The notes below the pieces were generated by a model. That model was not told the origin of the DNA. It did no database searches and saw nothing but the letters and a program-made list of their open reading frames with translations. From positions 1 to 9,993 of the forward strand of contig JAUYHV010000311.1 of assembly GCA_030689845.1 (NCBI GenBank): a stretch of DNA of 9,993 nt. Direction: 5' to 3'. How positions within the stretch are numbered: position 1 is the first letter of the stretch; every line of letters begins with the position of its first letter. The position numbers and the translations under genes were made by a program. The stretch comes from Dehalococcoidia bacterium (GTDB lineage Bacteria; Chloroflexota; Dehalococcoidia; JACQUA01). Shown piece after piece: positions 1 through 5,394 of this stretch.

Positions 1-471
1 TCCTCGCCGACCTACAGTTTCTGCACCCAGGTAGCCGAAGTCGAGGTAAATCCCCACACCGGCCAGGTCAATGTTCTCAATTCTATAGTAGCCCATGACT
101 GCGGCATACCCATTAATCCCATGGATATAGAGGGACAGACCGAGGGCTGCCTGGCCACTTCCCAGGGGATGGCACTTTCCGAGGATATTCTCTGGGATAA
201 AGGCCAGATGCTCAATCCGTCCTTTGCCGATTATGGCATCCCCAGGGCCTGCGATACGGGCGGGATGAGGACGATAATAGTGGAATCTCACGACCCGGAC
301 GGCCCCTTCGGGGCCAAGGATGCCGGGGAACCCCCGGTCCATGTCGGGCCCGGGGCCATTGCCAACGCCATCTATGATGCCGTGGGTATAAGGATTAAAG
401 AAACCCCGATAACTCCCGACAAGGTGTTGAAAGCCCTGCAGCAAAAGGAGAAATCCGGGGCCGGCACGTAA
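1..471 (+). CDS. Molybdenum hydroxylase large (Mo-cofactor) subunit, C-terminal part
   Basis: This is the last 156 residues of a xanthine dehydrogenase/aldehyde oxidase-family large subunit; the reading frame is open to the left edge, so the start and about four fifths of the protein lie outside. These enzymes hydroxylate N-heterocycles or aldehydes at a molybdopterin-cytosine dinucleotide centre. Seen: DCGIPINP followed by EGQTEG (fragment residues 33-49), the usual cofactor-binding stretch, and GAKDAGEPP (residues 104-112), whose E110 (bases 328-330) matches the family's catalytic glutamate. The tail ITPDKVLKAL is also typical. The [2Fe-2S] subunit gene follows after 71 bases and a YqeB-type maturation gene after that, which suggests a selenium-dependent hydroxylase. 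The substrate cannot be read from this fragment: xanthine/purine, nicotinate and aromatic aldehydes are all possible. The family call is firm. Confidence 0.93.
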   Translation, partial: SSPTYSFCTQVAEVEVNPHTGQVNVLNSIVAHDCGIPINPMDIEGQTEGCLATSQGMALSEDILWDKGQMLNPSFADYGIPRACDTGGMRTIIVESHDPDGPFGAKDAGEPPVHVGPGAIANAIYDAVGIRIKETPITPDKVLKALQQKEKSGAGT

Positions 472-504
472 CCGGGGCATTATTAGAGTCAGGATTAAGG
501 TAAC

Positions 505-546
505 ATGAAATATCTTTTATTTGAGAAATCTTTTACAGGGATATGA
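505..546 (+). other. Possible 13-codon leader/coupling ORF
   Basis: A short ORF (MKYLLFEKSFTGI) starts at ATG 505-507, four bases after AAGG at 497-500. Its TGA stop (544-546) overlaps the ATG of the [2Fe-2S] subunit at 543-545 in an ATGA junction. Such an overlap is typical of translational coupling. The downstream gene's own ribosome site is poor (CAGGG only two bases away), so coupling would make sense. It lies where the FAD subunit gene sits in the E. coli order xdhA-xdhB-xdhC, but I see no homology that would show it to be a relic of that gene. It could be chance. Confidence 0.35.
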
Positions 547-1022
547 GGACAATGAAAATCCCCATCATGCTCAAAGTCAATGGCGAAATATACGACCTGG
601 AGATTAATCCCTGGAAAACACTCCTGGAGGTTTTGCGGGAAGACCTGAACCTTACCGGCACCAAAAGGGGCTGCGACACGGGGGACTGCGGAACCTGTAC
701 GGTAATAATGGACGGGAAAAGCATCCTGTCATGCCTGTTGCTGGCCATGGAGGCCCGGGGCAAAGACATAACTACCATAGAAGGGCTGGCCCGGGAGGGC
801 CGCCTGGACCCGGTACAGGAAACTTTCATATCTCACGGCGCTATACAGTGCGGTTTCTGCACCCCGGGAATGATTCTCACGGCCAAAGCATTCCTCGCTG
901 AAAACCGAAAACCGACCCGGGAGGAAATAAAGTTCGGGATATCCGGAAACATTTGCCGCTGTACCGGCTACGCCAAGATAATCGAAGCTATTGAAGCCGC
1001 CGCCGGTGTCGAATCGAAATAG
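543..1022 (+). CDS. Molybdenum hydroxylase small [2Fe-2S] subunit
   Basis: This is the iron-sulfur subunit of the xanthine dehydrogenase family, which carries electrons from the molybdenum centre to the next acceptor. It is 159 residues, the normal length (about 150-165). The N-terminal plant-ferredoxin domain has C44, C49, C52 (CDTGDCGTC) and C64. The C-terminal helical [2Fe-2S] domain has C102 and C105 (QCGFCTPG) and C137 and C139 (ICRCTGY). All eight cluster ligands are present. The start is uncertain: ATG 543 (MRTMKIP) or ATG 552 (MKIP, with GAGG three bases upstream); both have weak spacing, and the ATG at 543 overlaps the stop of a 13-codon ORF. It lies between the large subunit and yqeB in one orientation, clearly one operon. 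Relatives include XdhC of E. coli, CoxS and NdhS. I cannot choose the substrate. Confidence 0.96.
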   Translation: MRTMKIPIMLKVNGEIYDLEINPWKTLLEVLREDLNLTGTKRGCDTGDCGTCTVIMDGKSILSCLLLAMEARGKDITTIEGLAREGRLDPVQETFISHGAIQCGFCTPGMILTAKAFLAENRKPTREEIKFGISGNICRCTGYAKIIEAIEAAAGVESK

Positions 1023-1037
1023 GATGGAGTACCGGGA

Positions 1038-1853
1038 TTGAACCGTATTTCAGGGAAACCGCTGGACCTGACCATCCTGGTAAAAGGCGCCGGGGAGATT
1101 GCCTCCGGAATAGCCTACAAGCTGGCGCAGAGCCATTTTAAAATCTGCCTGACCGACCTGTCGAAACCCATGGCCGTAAGGCGGGAAGTTTCTTTCTGCG
1201 AAGCCGTTTATGAAGGTGAAAAAACCGTCGAAGGCATTACAGCCAGGTTGATAGCTTCCTTCGGTGAAATTGAGGGATGCTGGCGGGAGAATAAACTGCC
1301 TTTGCTTGTAGACCCCCGCGCCGAAGTAAGAAGCCGTTTGAAGCCTGACGTTGTGGTGGACGCTATCATCGCCAAAAAGAACGTGGGAACCTCCATCACC
1401 GATGCGCCCCTGGTCATCGGGGTCGGGCCCGGTTTCGCCGCCGGCGTTGATGTTCATGTCGTGGTGGAAACCAACCGGGGACACAACCTGGGCAGGATTA
1501 TTCGCAGGGGGGAGGCGGAAAAAAATACGGGCATCCCCGGTGAAATCATGGGGCTTACGGAGGAAAGGGTAATACGGTCTCCTTCCGACGGTGTTTTTAA
1601 AACAGGGAAGAAAATCGGCGACCGCGCCGGAAAAGGCGAGGAGATTGCCCGGGTCAACGGGTTGCCTGTAATTGTGAACACTGAAGGCATCCTTCGCGGG
1701 CTTCTCAGGGATGGAACGAACGTCTGGAAGGGGATGAAAGTCGGGGATATCGACCCCCGGGGCGTCCCGGAATATTGTCTTCTTATTTCGGACAAATCCA
1801 GGACCATAGCCGGGGGTGTTCTTGAGGCGGTCCTGGAACGTTTTAACAGTTGA
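1038..1853 (+). CDS. yqeB: YqeB/EF2563-family molybdenum hydroxylase maturation protein
   Basis: This is a 271-residue protein of the family annotated as selenium-dependent molybdenum hydroxylase system protein, YqeB/EF2563. Family members co-occur with labile-selenium hydroxylases and are thought to help install the selenium-containing cofactor; the exact reaction is not established. Seen: a Rossmann-like glycine motif VKGAGEIASGIA (residues 15-26), VDPRAE (91-96), DAIIAKKNVGT (108-118), and GPGFAAGVDVHVVVETNRGH (130-149). The C-terminal half has SPSDGVF (181-187) and a beta-rich stretch resembling a sandwich-barrel fold. The start is TTG at 1038-1040, supported by GGATGGAG eight bases upstream; the only nearby ATG (1024) runs into a stop. 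The gene begins 15 bases after the [2Fe-2S] subunit stop, so it is probably co-translated with the hydroxylase. Family identity is fairly sure; function is inferred from the family and neighbours. Confidence 0.88.
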   Translation: MNRISGKPLDLTILVKGAGEIASGIAYKLAQSHFKICLTDLSKPMAVRREVSFCEAVYEGEKTVEGITARLIASFGEIEGCWRENKLPLLVDPRAEVRSRLKPDVVVDAIIAKKNVGTSITDAPLVIGVGPGFAAGVDVHVVVETNRGHNLGRIIRRGEAEKNTGIPGEIMGLTEERVIRSPSDGVFKTGKKIGDRAGKGEEIARVNGLPVIVNTEGILRGLLRDGTNVWKGMKVGDIDPRGVPEYCLLISDKSRTIAGGVLEAVLERFNS

Positions 1854-1909
1854 CCTCTTGAGACTAAGTCCCGGGCGTTGATTCATTTTATTAAAGGCTC
1901 CGGCGGCAG

Positions 1910-1938
1910 TTGACAGGGTATGGTTTCGATCTCTTAAT
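1910..1938 (+). promoter_or_regulatory. Weak candidate distal promoter for the MBL-rhodanese gene
   Basis: A consensus -35 TTGACA (1910-1915) is followed after 17 bases by CTTAAT (1933-1938), four of six matches to a -10. If used, it would give a leader of nearly 190 bases that carries the compound palindrome at 1968-2043. The closer candidate at 2055-2083 is an alternative. No experimental support. Confidence 0.3.
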
Positions 1939-1967
1939 ATATTTTTAAGGTTTCAGTGAAACGCCAC

Positions 1968-2043
1968 AAATCCCCCTATTTCCCCCTTTATTAAAGGGGG
2001 AAAAGAGCCTCTCCCTTTCGTAAAGGGAGATTGAGAGGGATTT
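1968..2043. repeat. Compound palindrome (two hairpins inside an outer stem)
   Basis: Three nested inverted repeats are visible. The outer stem pairs AAATCCCCCT (1968-1977) with AGAGGGATTT (2034-2043), one mismatch. The first inner hairpin is a near-perfect 12-bp palindrome around base 1991 (1979-1990 with 1992-2003, core CCCCCTTTA/TAAAGGGGG). The second is CTCCCTTT (2011-2018) with AAAGGGAG (2022-2029), extended by T2010/A2030. The three stems share a CCCCT/AGGGG-like core. This layout is typical of dispersed palindromic (REP- or MITE-like) elements in intergenic DNA. It has no T-tract after a stem, so it is not a standard terminator, though it could block read-through from the yqeB operon. 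Confidence 0.75.
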
Positions 2044-2054
2044 TCTTAACCACT

Positions 2055-2083
2055 TTTATAAGTTTCGCGGGATCCACTATATT
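2055..2083 (+). promoter_or_regulatory. Candidate promoter of the MBL-rhodanese gene
   Basis: TTTATA (2055-2060, four of six to TTGACA) and TATATT (2078-2083, five of six to TATAAT) are 17 bases apart. Transcription would start near 2090, inside the dyad at 2083-2096, and give a leader of about 43 bases before the ATG at 2133. The overlap of -10, start site and dyad fits a repressed promoter. Confidence 0.4.
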
Positions 2084-2122
2084 TTAGATTTCTAAACATG
2101 ATAAAATTTTTAACCATGTTTC
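2083..2122. promoter_or_regulatory. Operator-like dyads before the MBL-rhodanese gene
   Basis: Two overlapping inverted repeats occupy the space between the candidate -10 and the ribosome site. TTTAGA-TT-TCTAAA (2083-2096) is a perfect 6-2-6 dyad. AAACATG (2094-2100) and CATGTTT (2115-2121) form a perfect 7-bp repeat around an AT-rich 14-base centre that itself contains AAAATTTT. Genes for persulfide dioxygenase-rhodanese fusions are often repressed by persulfide sensors such as CstR or ArsR-type proteins, but no such regulator is in the window and I do not recognise a specific operator consensus. Confidence 0.45.
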
Positions 2123-2132
2123 AGAGGGGAAT

Positions 2133-3503
2133 ATGCTTTTAACCAGGATAAAATCGGAGGGCACCGCCCATAATTCCTATATTGTCGGCTCAGGCATGGA
2201 AGCCGTGGTCATCGATCCCCGGCGCGACTGCCGGGTATACGCGGATATCGCCGCTCAAAATGACCTCAGGATAAAATATATCCTGGAAACCCACCGCAAC
2301 GAGGACTACGCCATAGGTTCACTGGAACTGGCTGAAATGACCGGCGCCGCCATTTTCCACGGACCCGGACTGCCCTGGAAATACGGGAACACCCTTACCG
2401 AAGGTCAGGTGTTCGGCATAGGGGCTCTCAGGCTGACGGCGGTCCGTACACCGGGGCACACAGATGAGAGCGTATCCTTTATTATGGCCGACCTGTCCAC
2501 GGGGGAATCCCCCATTGTAGTATTTACCGGTGATGCTCTGTTTGTCGGAGACGTGGGCAGGACCGATTTGTACGGCCCGGAAGAAGTTGAGAGGCTTGCT
2601 ACCAGCCTTTACGACAGCATCTTCAACAAGATTTTACCCTTGGGAGACGGGGTCCTTTTATATGCCGGCCACGGAGGGGGCTCGGTTTGCGGGGCAAATA
2701 TAGCGGACAGGGATGAAAGCTCCCTGGGCATAGAGCGGTCCCAGAACCACCTGCTGAAGATGGACAGGGAAGCCTTTATTGAATATAAAATGGCGGAGAA
2801 GCCCGAGCGGCCGCATTACTTTAAACAGATGGAAAAATATAACCTGGAGGGTCCGCCTGTGTTAGGAGGTATCCCGTCGCCTCGTCCTCTTTCCCCGGCT
2901 GAGTTCCGCAGCGAAATCGAGAAGGGTGCCCTGGTTATAGACGCCTCCGAACCGGCGGCTTTCGGCAGCGCCCACATAAAAGGCTCCTTGAGTATCTGGC
3001 TCGGGGGACTCCCGGTTTTCGGGGGCTGGGTCCTGCCGTATGACAGGCCGCTGCTGCTGGTCCTGGAGGATAGGAGCCACCTGGACAGGGCGGTAAGGTA
3101 CCTTTTCAGGGCAGGTTATGACCGGATTGACGGATACCTTGCCGGGGGAATCCAGGGCTGGTACAACTCCGGGTTTGCCATCGAAAAAATGCCTTTACTT
3201 TCCGTACAGGAATTAAAAGCAAAGCTGGAGCAGGGGGGTTCTATAAGGGTGCTGGACGTCAGGAGCAGGGAGGAATGGGACCGCGGTCATATCAAAGGCT
3301 CGCTGAATGTACATGTGGGTCACTTAAACGAAAGAATAAAGGAAATTCCCACCGATGTGCCCCTTGCCGTGGTCTGCGGCGTCGGCCACCGGTCGGGGCT
3401 GGGGGCCAGCATACTGCTGAGGGCGGGTTTCAAAAACGTGCACAATGTCCTGGGGAGCATGAGGGCCTGGAATGCCTGCGGGTACCCGGTATCAAAGGGT
3501 TAG
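2133..3503 (+). CDS. CstB-like persulfide dioxygenase-rhodanese fusion
   Basis: This 456-residue cytosolic protein has an N-terminal metallo-beta-lactamase fold domain (about 1-235), a rhodanese-like domain (about 252-350) without a catalytic cysteine, and a C-terminal rhodanese domain (about 356-454) with the active-site loop CGVGHR, nucleophile C415. This is the architecture of S. aureus CstB (444 residues), which oxidises low-molecular-weight persulfides to thiosulfate. The usual HxHxDH motif is changed to H54-R-N-E-D-Y59. In ETHE1-type enzymes the single iron is held by the first His of that motif, a later His and an Asp; here H54, H109 (TPGHTDES) and D134 (FTGDALF) remain, and H180 (YAGHGG) is also kept. 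Activity as a mono-iron enzyme is therefore plausible but not proven. AGAGGGG (2123-2129) lies three bases before ATG 2133. The gene has its own upstream region and probably forms a single-gene unit. Confidence 0.9.
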   Translation: MLLTRIKSEGTAHNSYIVGSGMEAVVIDPRRDCRVYADIAAQNDLRIKYILETHRNEDYAIGSLELAEMTGAAIFHGPGLPWKYGNTLTEGQVFGIGALRLTAVRTPGHTDESVSFIMADLSTGESPIVVFTGDALFVGDVGRTDLYGPEEVERLATSLYDSIFNKILPLGDGVLLYAGHGGGSVCGANIADRDESSLGIERSQNHLLKMDREAFIEYKMAEKPERPHYFKQMEKYNLEGPPVLGGIPSPRPLSPAEFRSEIEKGALVIDASEPAAFGSAHIKGSLSIWLGGLPVFGGWVLPYDRPLLLVLEDRSHLDRAVRYLFRAGYDRIDGYLAGGIQGWYNSGFAIEKMPLLSVQELKAKLEQGGSIRVLDVRSREEWDRGHIKGSLNVHVGHLNERIKEIPTDVPLAVVCGVGHRSGLGASILLRAGFKNVHNVLGSMRAWNACGYPVSKG

Positions 3504-3516
3504 TTTATTAATTAAA

Positions 3517-3547
3517 GGTCAGCCTGTTAACCGCCGCTGCCGTTTTT
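3517..3547 (+). terminator. Probable rho-independent terminator of the MBL-rhodanese gene
   Basis: GG(T)CAGC (3517-3523, bulged T) can pair with GCTGCC (3536-3541) around a 12-base loop, followed by G and five Ts (3543-3547). It lies 13 bases after the stop codon. An outer inverted repeat, GTATCAAA (3489-3496) with TTTGATAC (3545-3552), spans the stop and the same region and could compete with it. Confidence 0.45.
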
Positions 3548-3552
3548 GATAC

Positions 3553-3792
3553 TCCCCATGTTTAAAAGCCCGTTTCACCGCGGGGCGGTAACCGATAAGA
3601 ATTTGTTTGAGGGGTGTATAGCATACTGTCATGTTGTCAATATCTGAAACCACAACAATATATTTTGATGAATAAAGGTGTGAGTAGCGTCAATATCTCC
3701 GTGTGTGAACAGCTAATTTGACAATACCCGTTTAATCGGATTTGTTCATAAAGTTACGATTGGTACTTTGGGGAAAGAGTTAATCCCAGTTG
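3553..3792. other. AT-rich intergenic stretch without a gene
   Basis: About 240 bases with no credible coding frame on either strand. It holds a short hairpin ACCGC-GGG-GCGGT (3577-3589), a 10-base direct repeat GTCAATATCT (3636-3645 and 3689-3698), and TTGTCAA (3634-3640) facing TTGACAA (3718-3724). The TTGACA at 3718-3723 has no good -10 at the right distance. Base composition shifts to AT-rich here and stays so until about 4690. Confidence 0.5.
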
Positions 3793-3847
3793 AATACTAC
3801 TTAGTATTTGGCAATGGGTATAGGACACATTGATAGTAACAATCAAT
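3793..3847. promoter_or_regulatory. Two operator-like dyads upstream of the DUF4145 gene
   Basis: AATACTA-CT-TAGTATT (3793-3808) is a perfect 7-2-7 dyad. ATTGAT-N7-ATCAAT (3829-3847) is a 6-bp dyad. Both lie just upstream of the -35 box at 3858. Their position is compatible with regulator binding, but no regulator is identified. Confidence 0.4.
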
Positions 3848-3857
3848 ATGACCGTGA

Positions 3858-3887
3858 TTGACAAGACATAAAGTTATCAAGGATAAT
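3858..3887 (+). promoter_or_regulatory. Promoter of the DUF4145 gene
   Basis: A consensus -35 TTGACA (3858-3863) is followed after 18 bases by GATAAT (3882-3887), five of six to TATAAT. The expected start would fall near 3894, on or just inside the GGAGG at 3893-3897, leaving only about 14 leader bases. Confidence 0.6.
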
Positions 3888-3907
3888 GAAATGGAGGATA
3901 AAAACGA

Positions 3908-4552
3908 ATGGGTGCAATATTATGTCCGCATTGCGGTGTAAAAACTTCCCTTGAACCGGTGCTTATAGTTAGTGATAAAGCTTTATTCCCTGATAAGTCG
4001 ACTAATAATCATTCCTTTTTTGGAAAAGCAGTGATTGCCGCCATTAAAGATGCTGACTATCCTCATACAACAAGCTATGGGATTTTTGAATGTAAGTCGT
4101 GTAATCAACGTTTTGTTGGTAAAAAAGTTAAATATGAGGATCCAGAATGGTTGGCGGTGTATCCTGTTTCAAATAAACAGGTAGCTGAGGAAATCCCAGA
4201 ACCAATAAATAGAGAATTCAAAGAGGCCCGGCTTTGCTTGGCTGTTGGTGCCTATATAGGCTGCCTTATGGTAAGCAGAACTGTCCTTATATCATTGCAG
4301 CGTGAAAAAAAGGTTGGTAGTTTAAAAGAATTAGCAGACAAAGGAATCATTTCTAATTTTCTATTTCAACAAGCTGATGAGGTAAGGCTTTGGGCTAATA
4401 TGGTGGGACACGATAATATTCCTGATGTTTTGGAGAGGGGTGATTGCGAACAGTTGTTGGTTTATATGGAAGCACTCCTAAATGCTGTTTACGTTGAACC
4501 AAAGCGGTTTTCTAAATTAACCCAAAAACGCAAAGAGGCAAAAGAAGCTTAA
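3908..4552 (+). CDS. Zinc-ribbon DUF4145 (HEPN-like) protein
   Basis: This is a 214-residue soluble protein of unproven function. Two CxxC knuckles, C6-P-H-C9 and C62-K-S-C65, make an N-terminal zinc ribbon. Residues about 98-195 are mostly helical and match the DUF4145 pattern: EPINREFKEA, then VSRTVLISLQRE, then L--KGIIS, then EVRLWANMVGHDN. The R160-N164-H168 triplet is the family's 'R...N..H' signature; DUF4145 is, from memory, grouped with HEPN-type helical domains, some of which are RNases in toxin or defence systems. Here R and H are seven residues apart, slightly wider than the standard Rx4-6H. The basic tail (RFSKLTQKRKEAKEA) could touch nucleic acid. GGAGG (3893-3897) supports ATG 3908. 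The gene is clearly AT-richer than its neighbours, has its own promoter and dyads, and has no operon partner, which suggests horizontal gain. RNA binding or cleavage is only inference. Confidence 0.82.
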   Translation: MGAILCPHCGVKTSLEPVLIVSDKALFPDKSTNNHSFFGKAVIAAIKDADYPHTTSYGIFECKSCNQRFVGKKVKYEDPEWLAVYPVSNKQVAEEIPEPINREFKEARLCLAVGAYIGCLMVSRTVLISLQREKKVGSLKELADKGIISNFLFQQADEVRLWANMVGHDNIPDVLERGDCEQLLVYMEALLNAVYVEPKRFSKLTQKRKEAKEA

Positions 4553-4578
4553 CAAATTGAGTTGTGGAACTACTGTTG

Positions 4579-4607
4579 ATTAGATTTTCTCAATAAAATG
4601 TTGTCAA
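4579..4607 (-). promoter_or_regulatory. Possible antisense promoter at the 3' end of the DUF4145 gene
   Basis: Read on the - strand, TTGACA (plus-strand 4602-4607) and TCTAAT (plus-strand 4579-4584, five of six to TATAAT) are exactly 17 bases apart. Transcription would start near 4572 and run antisense into the DUF4145 gene, which ends at 4552. AT-rich DNA gives such matches by chance, so this is only a candidate. Confidence 0.35.
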
Positions 4608-4634
4608 GGAAAGAGCCCCTTTTTTCAACCCAGC

Positions 4635-4658
4635 AAATCTTTCAAACAAAAAAGATTT
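4635..4658. terminator. Weak AT-rich hairpin between convergent genes
   Basis: AAATCTTT (4635-4642) pairs perfectly with AAAGATTT (4651-4658) across an eight-base loop; the + side is followed by TATATAG and the - side has a T6 run within the loop and stem. It is the only clear dyad between the convergent DUF4145 and isochorismatase-like genes, so it may act as a bidirectional terminator, but its stem is nearly free of GC pairs. Confidence 0.3.
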
Positions 4659-4698
4659 TATATAGCCAGGACTTGATTTGACCGTAGTGGGGATTACC

Positions 4699-5385
4699 TC
4701 AGAGAGAGGCCAGGTATTTTTTTACTTCCGCCACGGAAACGACGTCCCCATATTTCGCGTTCATGTCGAACAGGTTTACTTTATGGCTGACTTCTCCCCG
4801 GTCGAAGGTACACTCCTCGATGATTGAAACCCTGAAATTATAGGAAAAACCGTCTATAACGCTGGCGCGGACGCAGCCGCTGGTGGTGCCCCCGCAGAAA
4901 AACAGGGTATCGACCCCGATCATATTCAAAAAGCTCATAAGGGGAGTCCCGAAAAATATGCTGGGCTTGGTTTTGCGGATAACTATATCGTTTTCCATGG
5001 GAGCGATTTCTTTGACAATCTGTGTGCCGATGTCAATCCTGGCGGCTTCCATGGACCTTTTTGATTTGGACAGCCATCGCCCCTTTTCAAGTTCGCTGGC
5101 CCGTTCCTGGGCGGTGCTGTAGATTACGGGGACCTTTTTCTCCCTGGCCAGGGGCAGGAGGGATGCAATTTGGTTAACCGCCTTCCAGCCCTCTTCCCCG
5201 CAGCTGAATGGGAACCGCTTTATGGACTCAAGTATCGGCTCCGGTTTATCACCGACCCAGTTATAGTTGACGTCAATGACTACGATGGCAGGTTTTTTAC
5301 CGGGCCCGGCCCTTTTACCTCCCATACCGCTGCCTTCATAGACCTGTTTGTCCCGTTCGGTTATGATGTCGTCCCAAACAGCCAT
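4699..5385 (-). CDS. Isochorismatase-family cysteine hydrolase
   Basis: This 228-residue enzyme belongs to the isochorismatase-like hydrolases, which cleave C-N bonds of small amides or carbamoyl compounds through a Cys-Asp-Lys triad. Seen: VVIDVNYN with D38, IRKTKPSIFFGT with the probable catalytic K138, and FCGGTTSGCVRASV with nucleophile C171 after the usual cis-peptide glycine/threonine stretch. The GGTTSGCVRAS and EECTFDR motifs resemble N-carbamoylsarcosine amidohydrolase and maleamate amidohydrolase (NicF) more than nicotinamidase, but substrate cannot be assigned. The 30-residue N-terminal arm before the fold (ITERDKQVYEGSGMG) also occurs in the carbamoylsarcosine group. GGAAG six bases before the ATG overlaps the stop of the upstream 41-residue ORF, so the two are probably coupled. 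It is the last gene of the coaX-coaBC operon, which may indicate a role in cleaning up an amide by-product; that is inference. Confidence 0.88.
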   Translation of the reverse strand: MAVWDDIITERDKQVYEGSGMGGKRAGPGKKPAIVVIDVNYNWVGDKPEPILESIKRFPFSCGEEGWKAVNQIASLLPLAREKKVPVIYSTAQERASELEKGRWLSKSKRSMEAARIDIGTQIVKEIAPMENDIVIRKTKPSIFFGTPLMSFLNMIGVDTLFFCGGTTSGCVRASVIDGFSYNFRVSIIEECTFDRGEVSHKVNLFDMNAKYGDVVSVAEVKKYLASL

Positions 5386-5394
5386 TTAAACTTC

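Noticed and set aside
1038..1040. Frameshift or missing start in yqeB because no ATG is present
   Set aside because: The TTG with GGATGGAG eight bases upstream gives a protein of normal length starting just before the conserved LVKGAGE segment, so no lesion is needed.
1050..1886. A 278-codon open frame on the - strand opposite yqeB
   Set aside because: It mirrors yqeB, which has family motifs and a ribosome site; the antisense translation has no recognisable domain and a low-complexity look, as expected from GC-rich DNA.
3490..3907. CRISPR array or transposon ends in the long AT-rich gap
   Set aside because: Only one 10-base direct repeat and short dyads are seen; there are no regular spacers, no transposase fragments and no matching terminal repeats around the DUF4145 gene.
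1..5385. A nicotinate degradation cluster (molybdenum hydroxylase plus maleamate amidohydrolase-like enzyme)
   Set aside because: The two are on opposite strands, over 3 kb apart, separated by unrelated units, and the hydrolase belongs to the CoA operon. Neither substrate is established.
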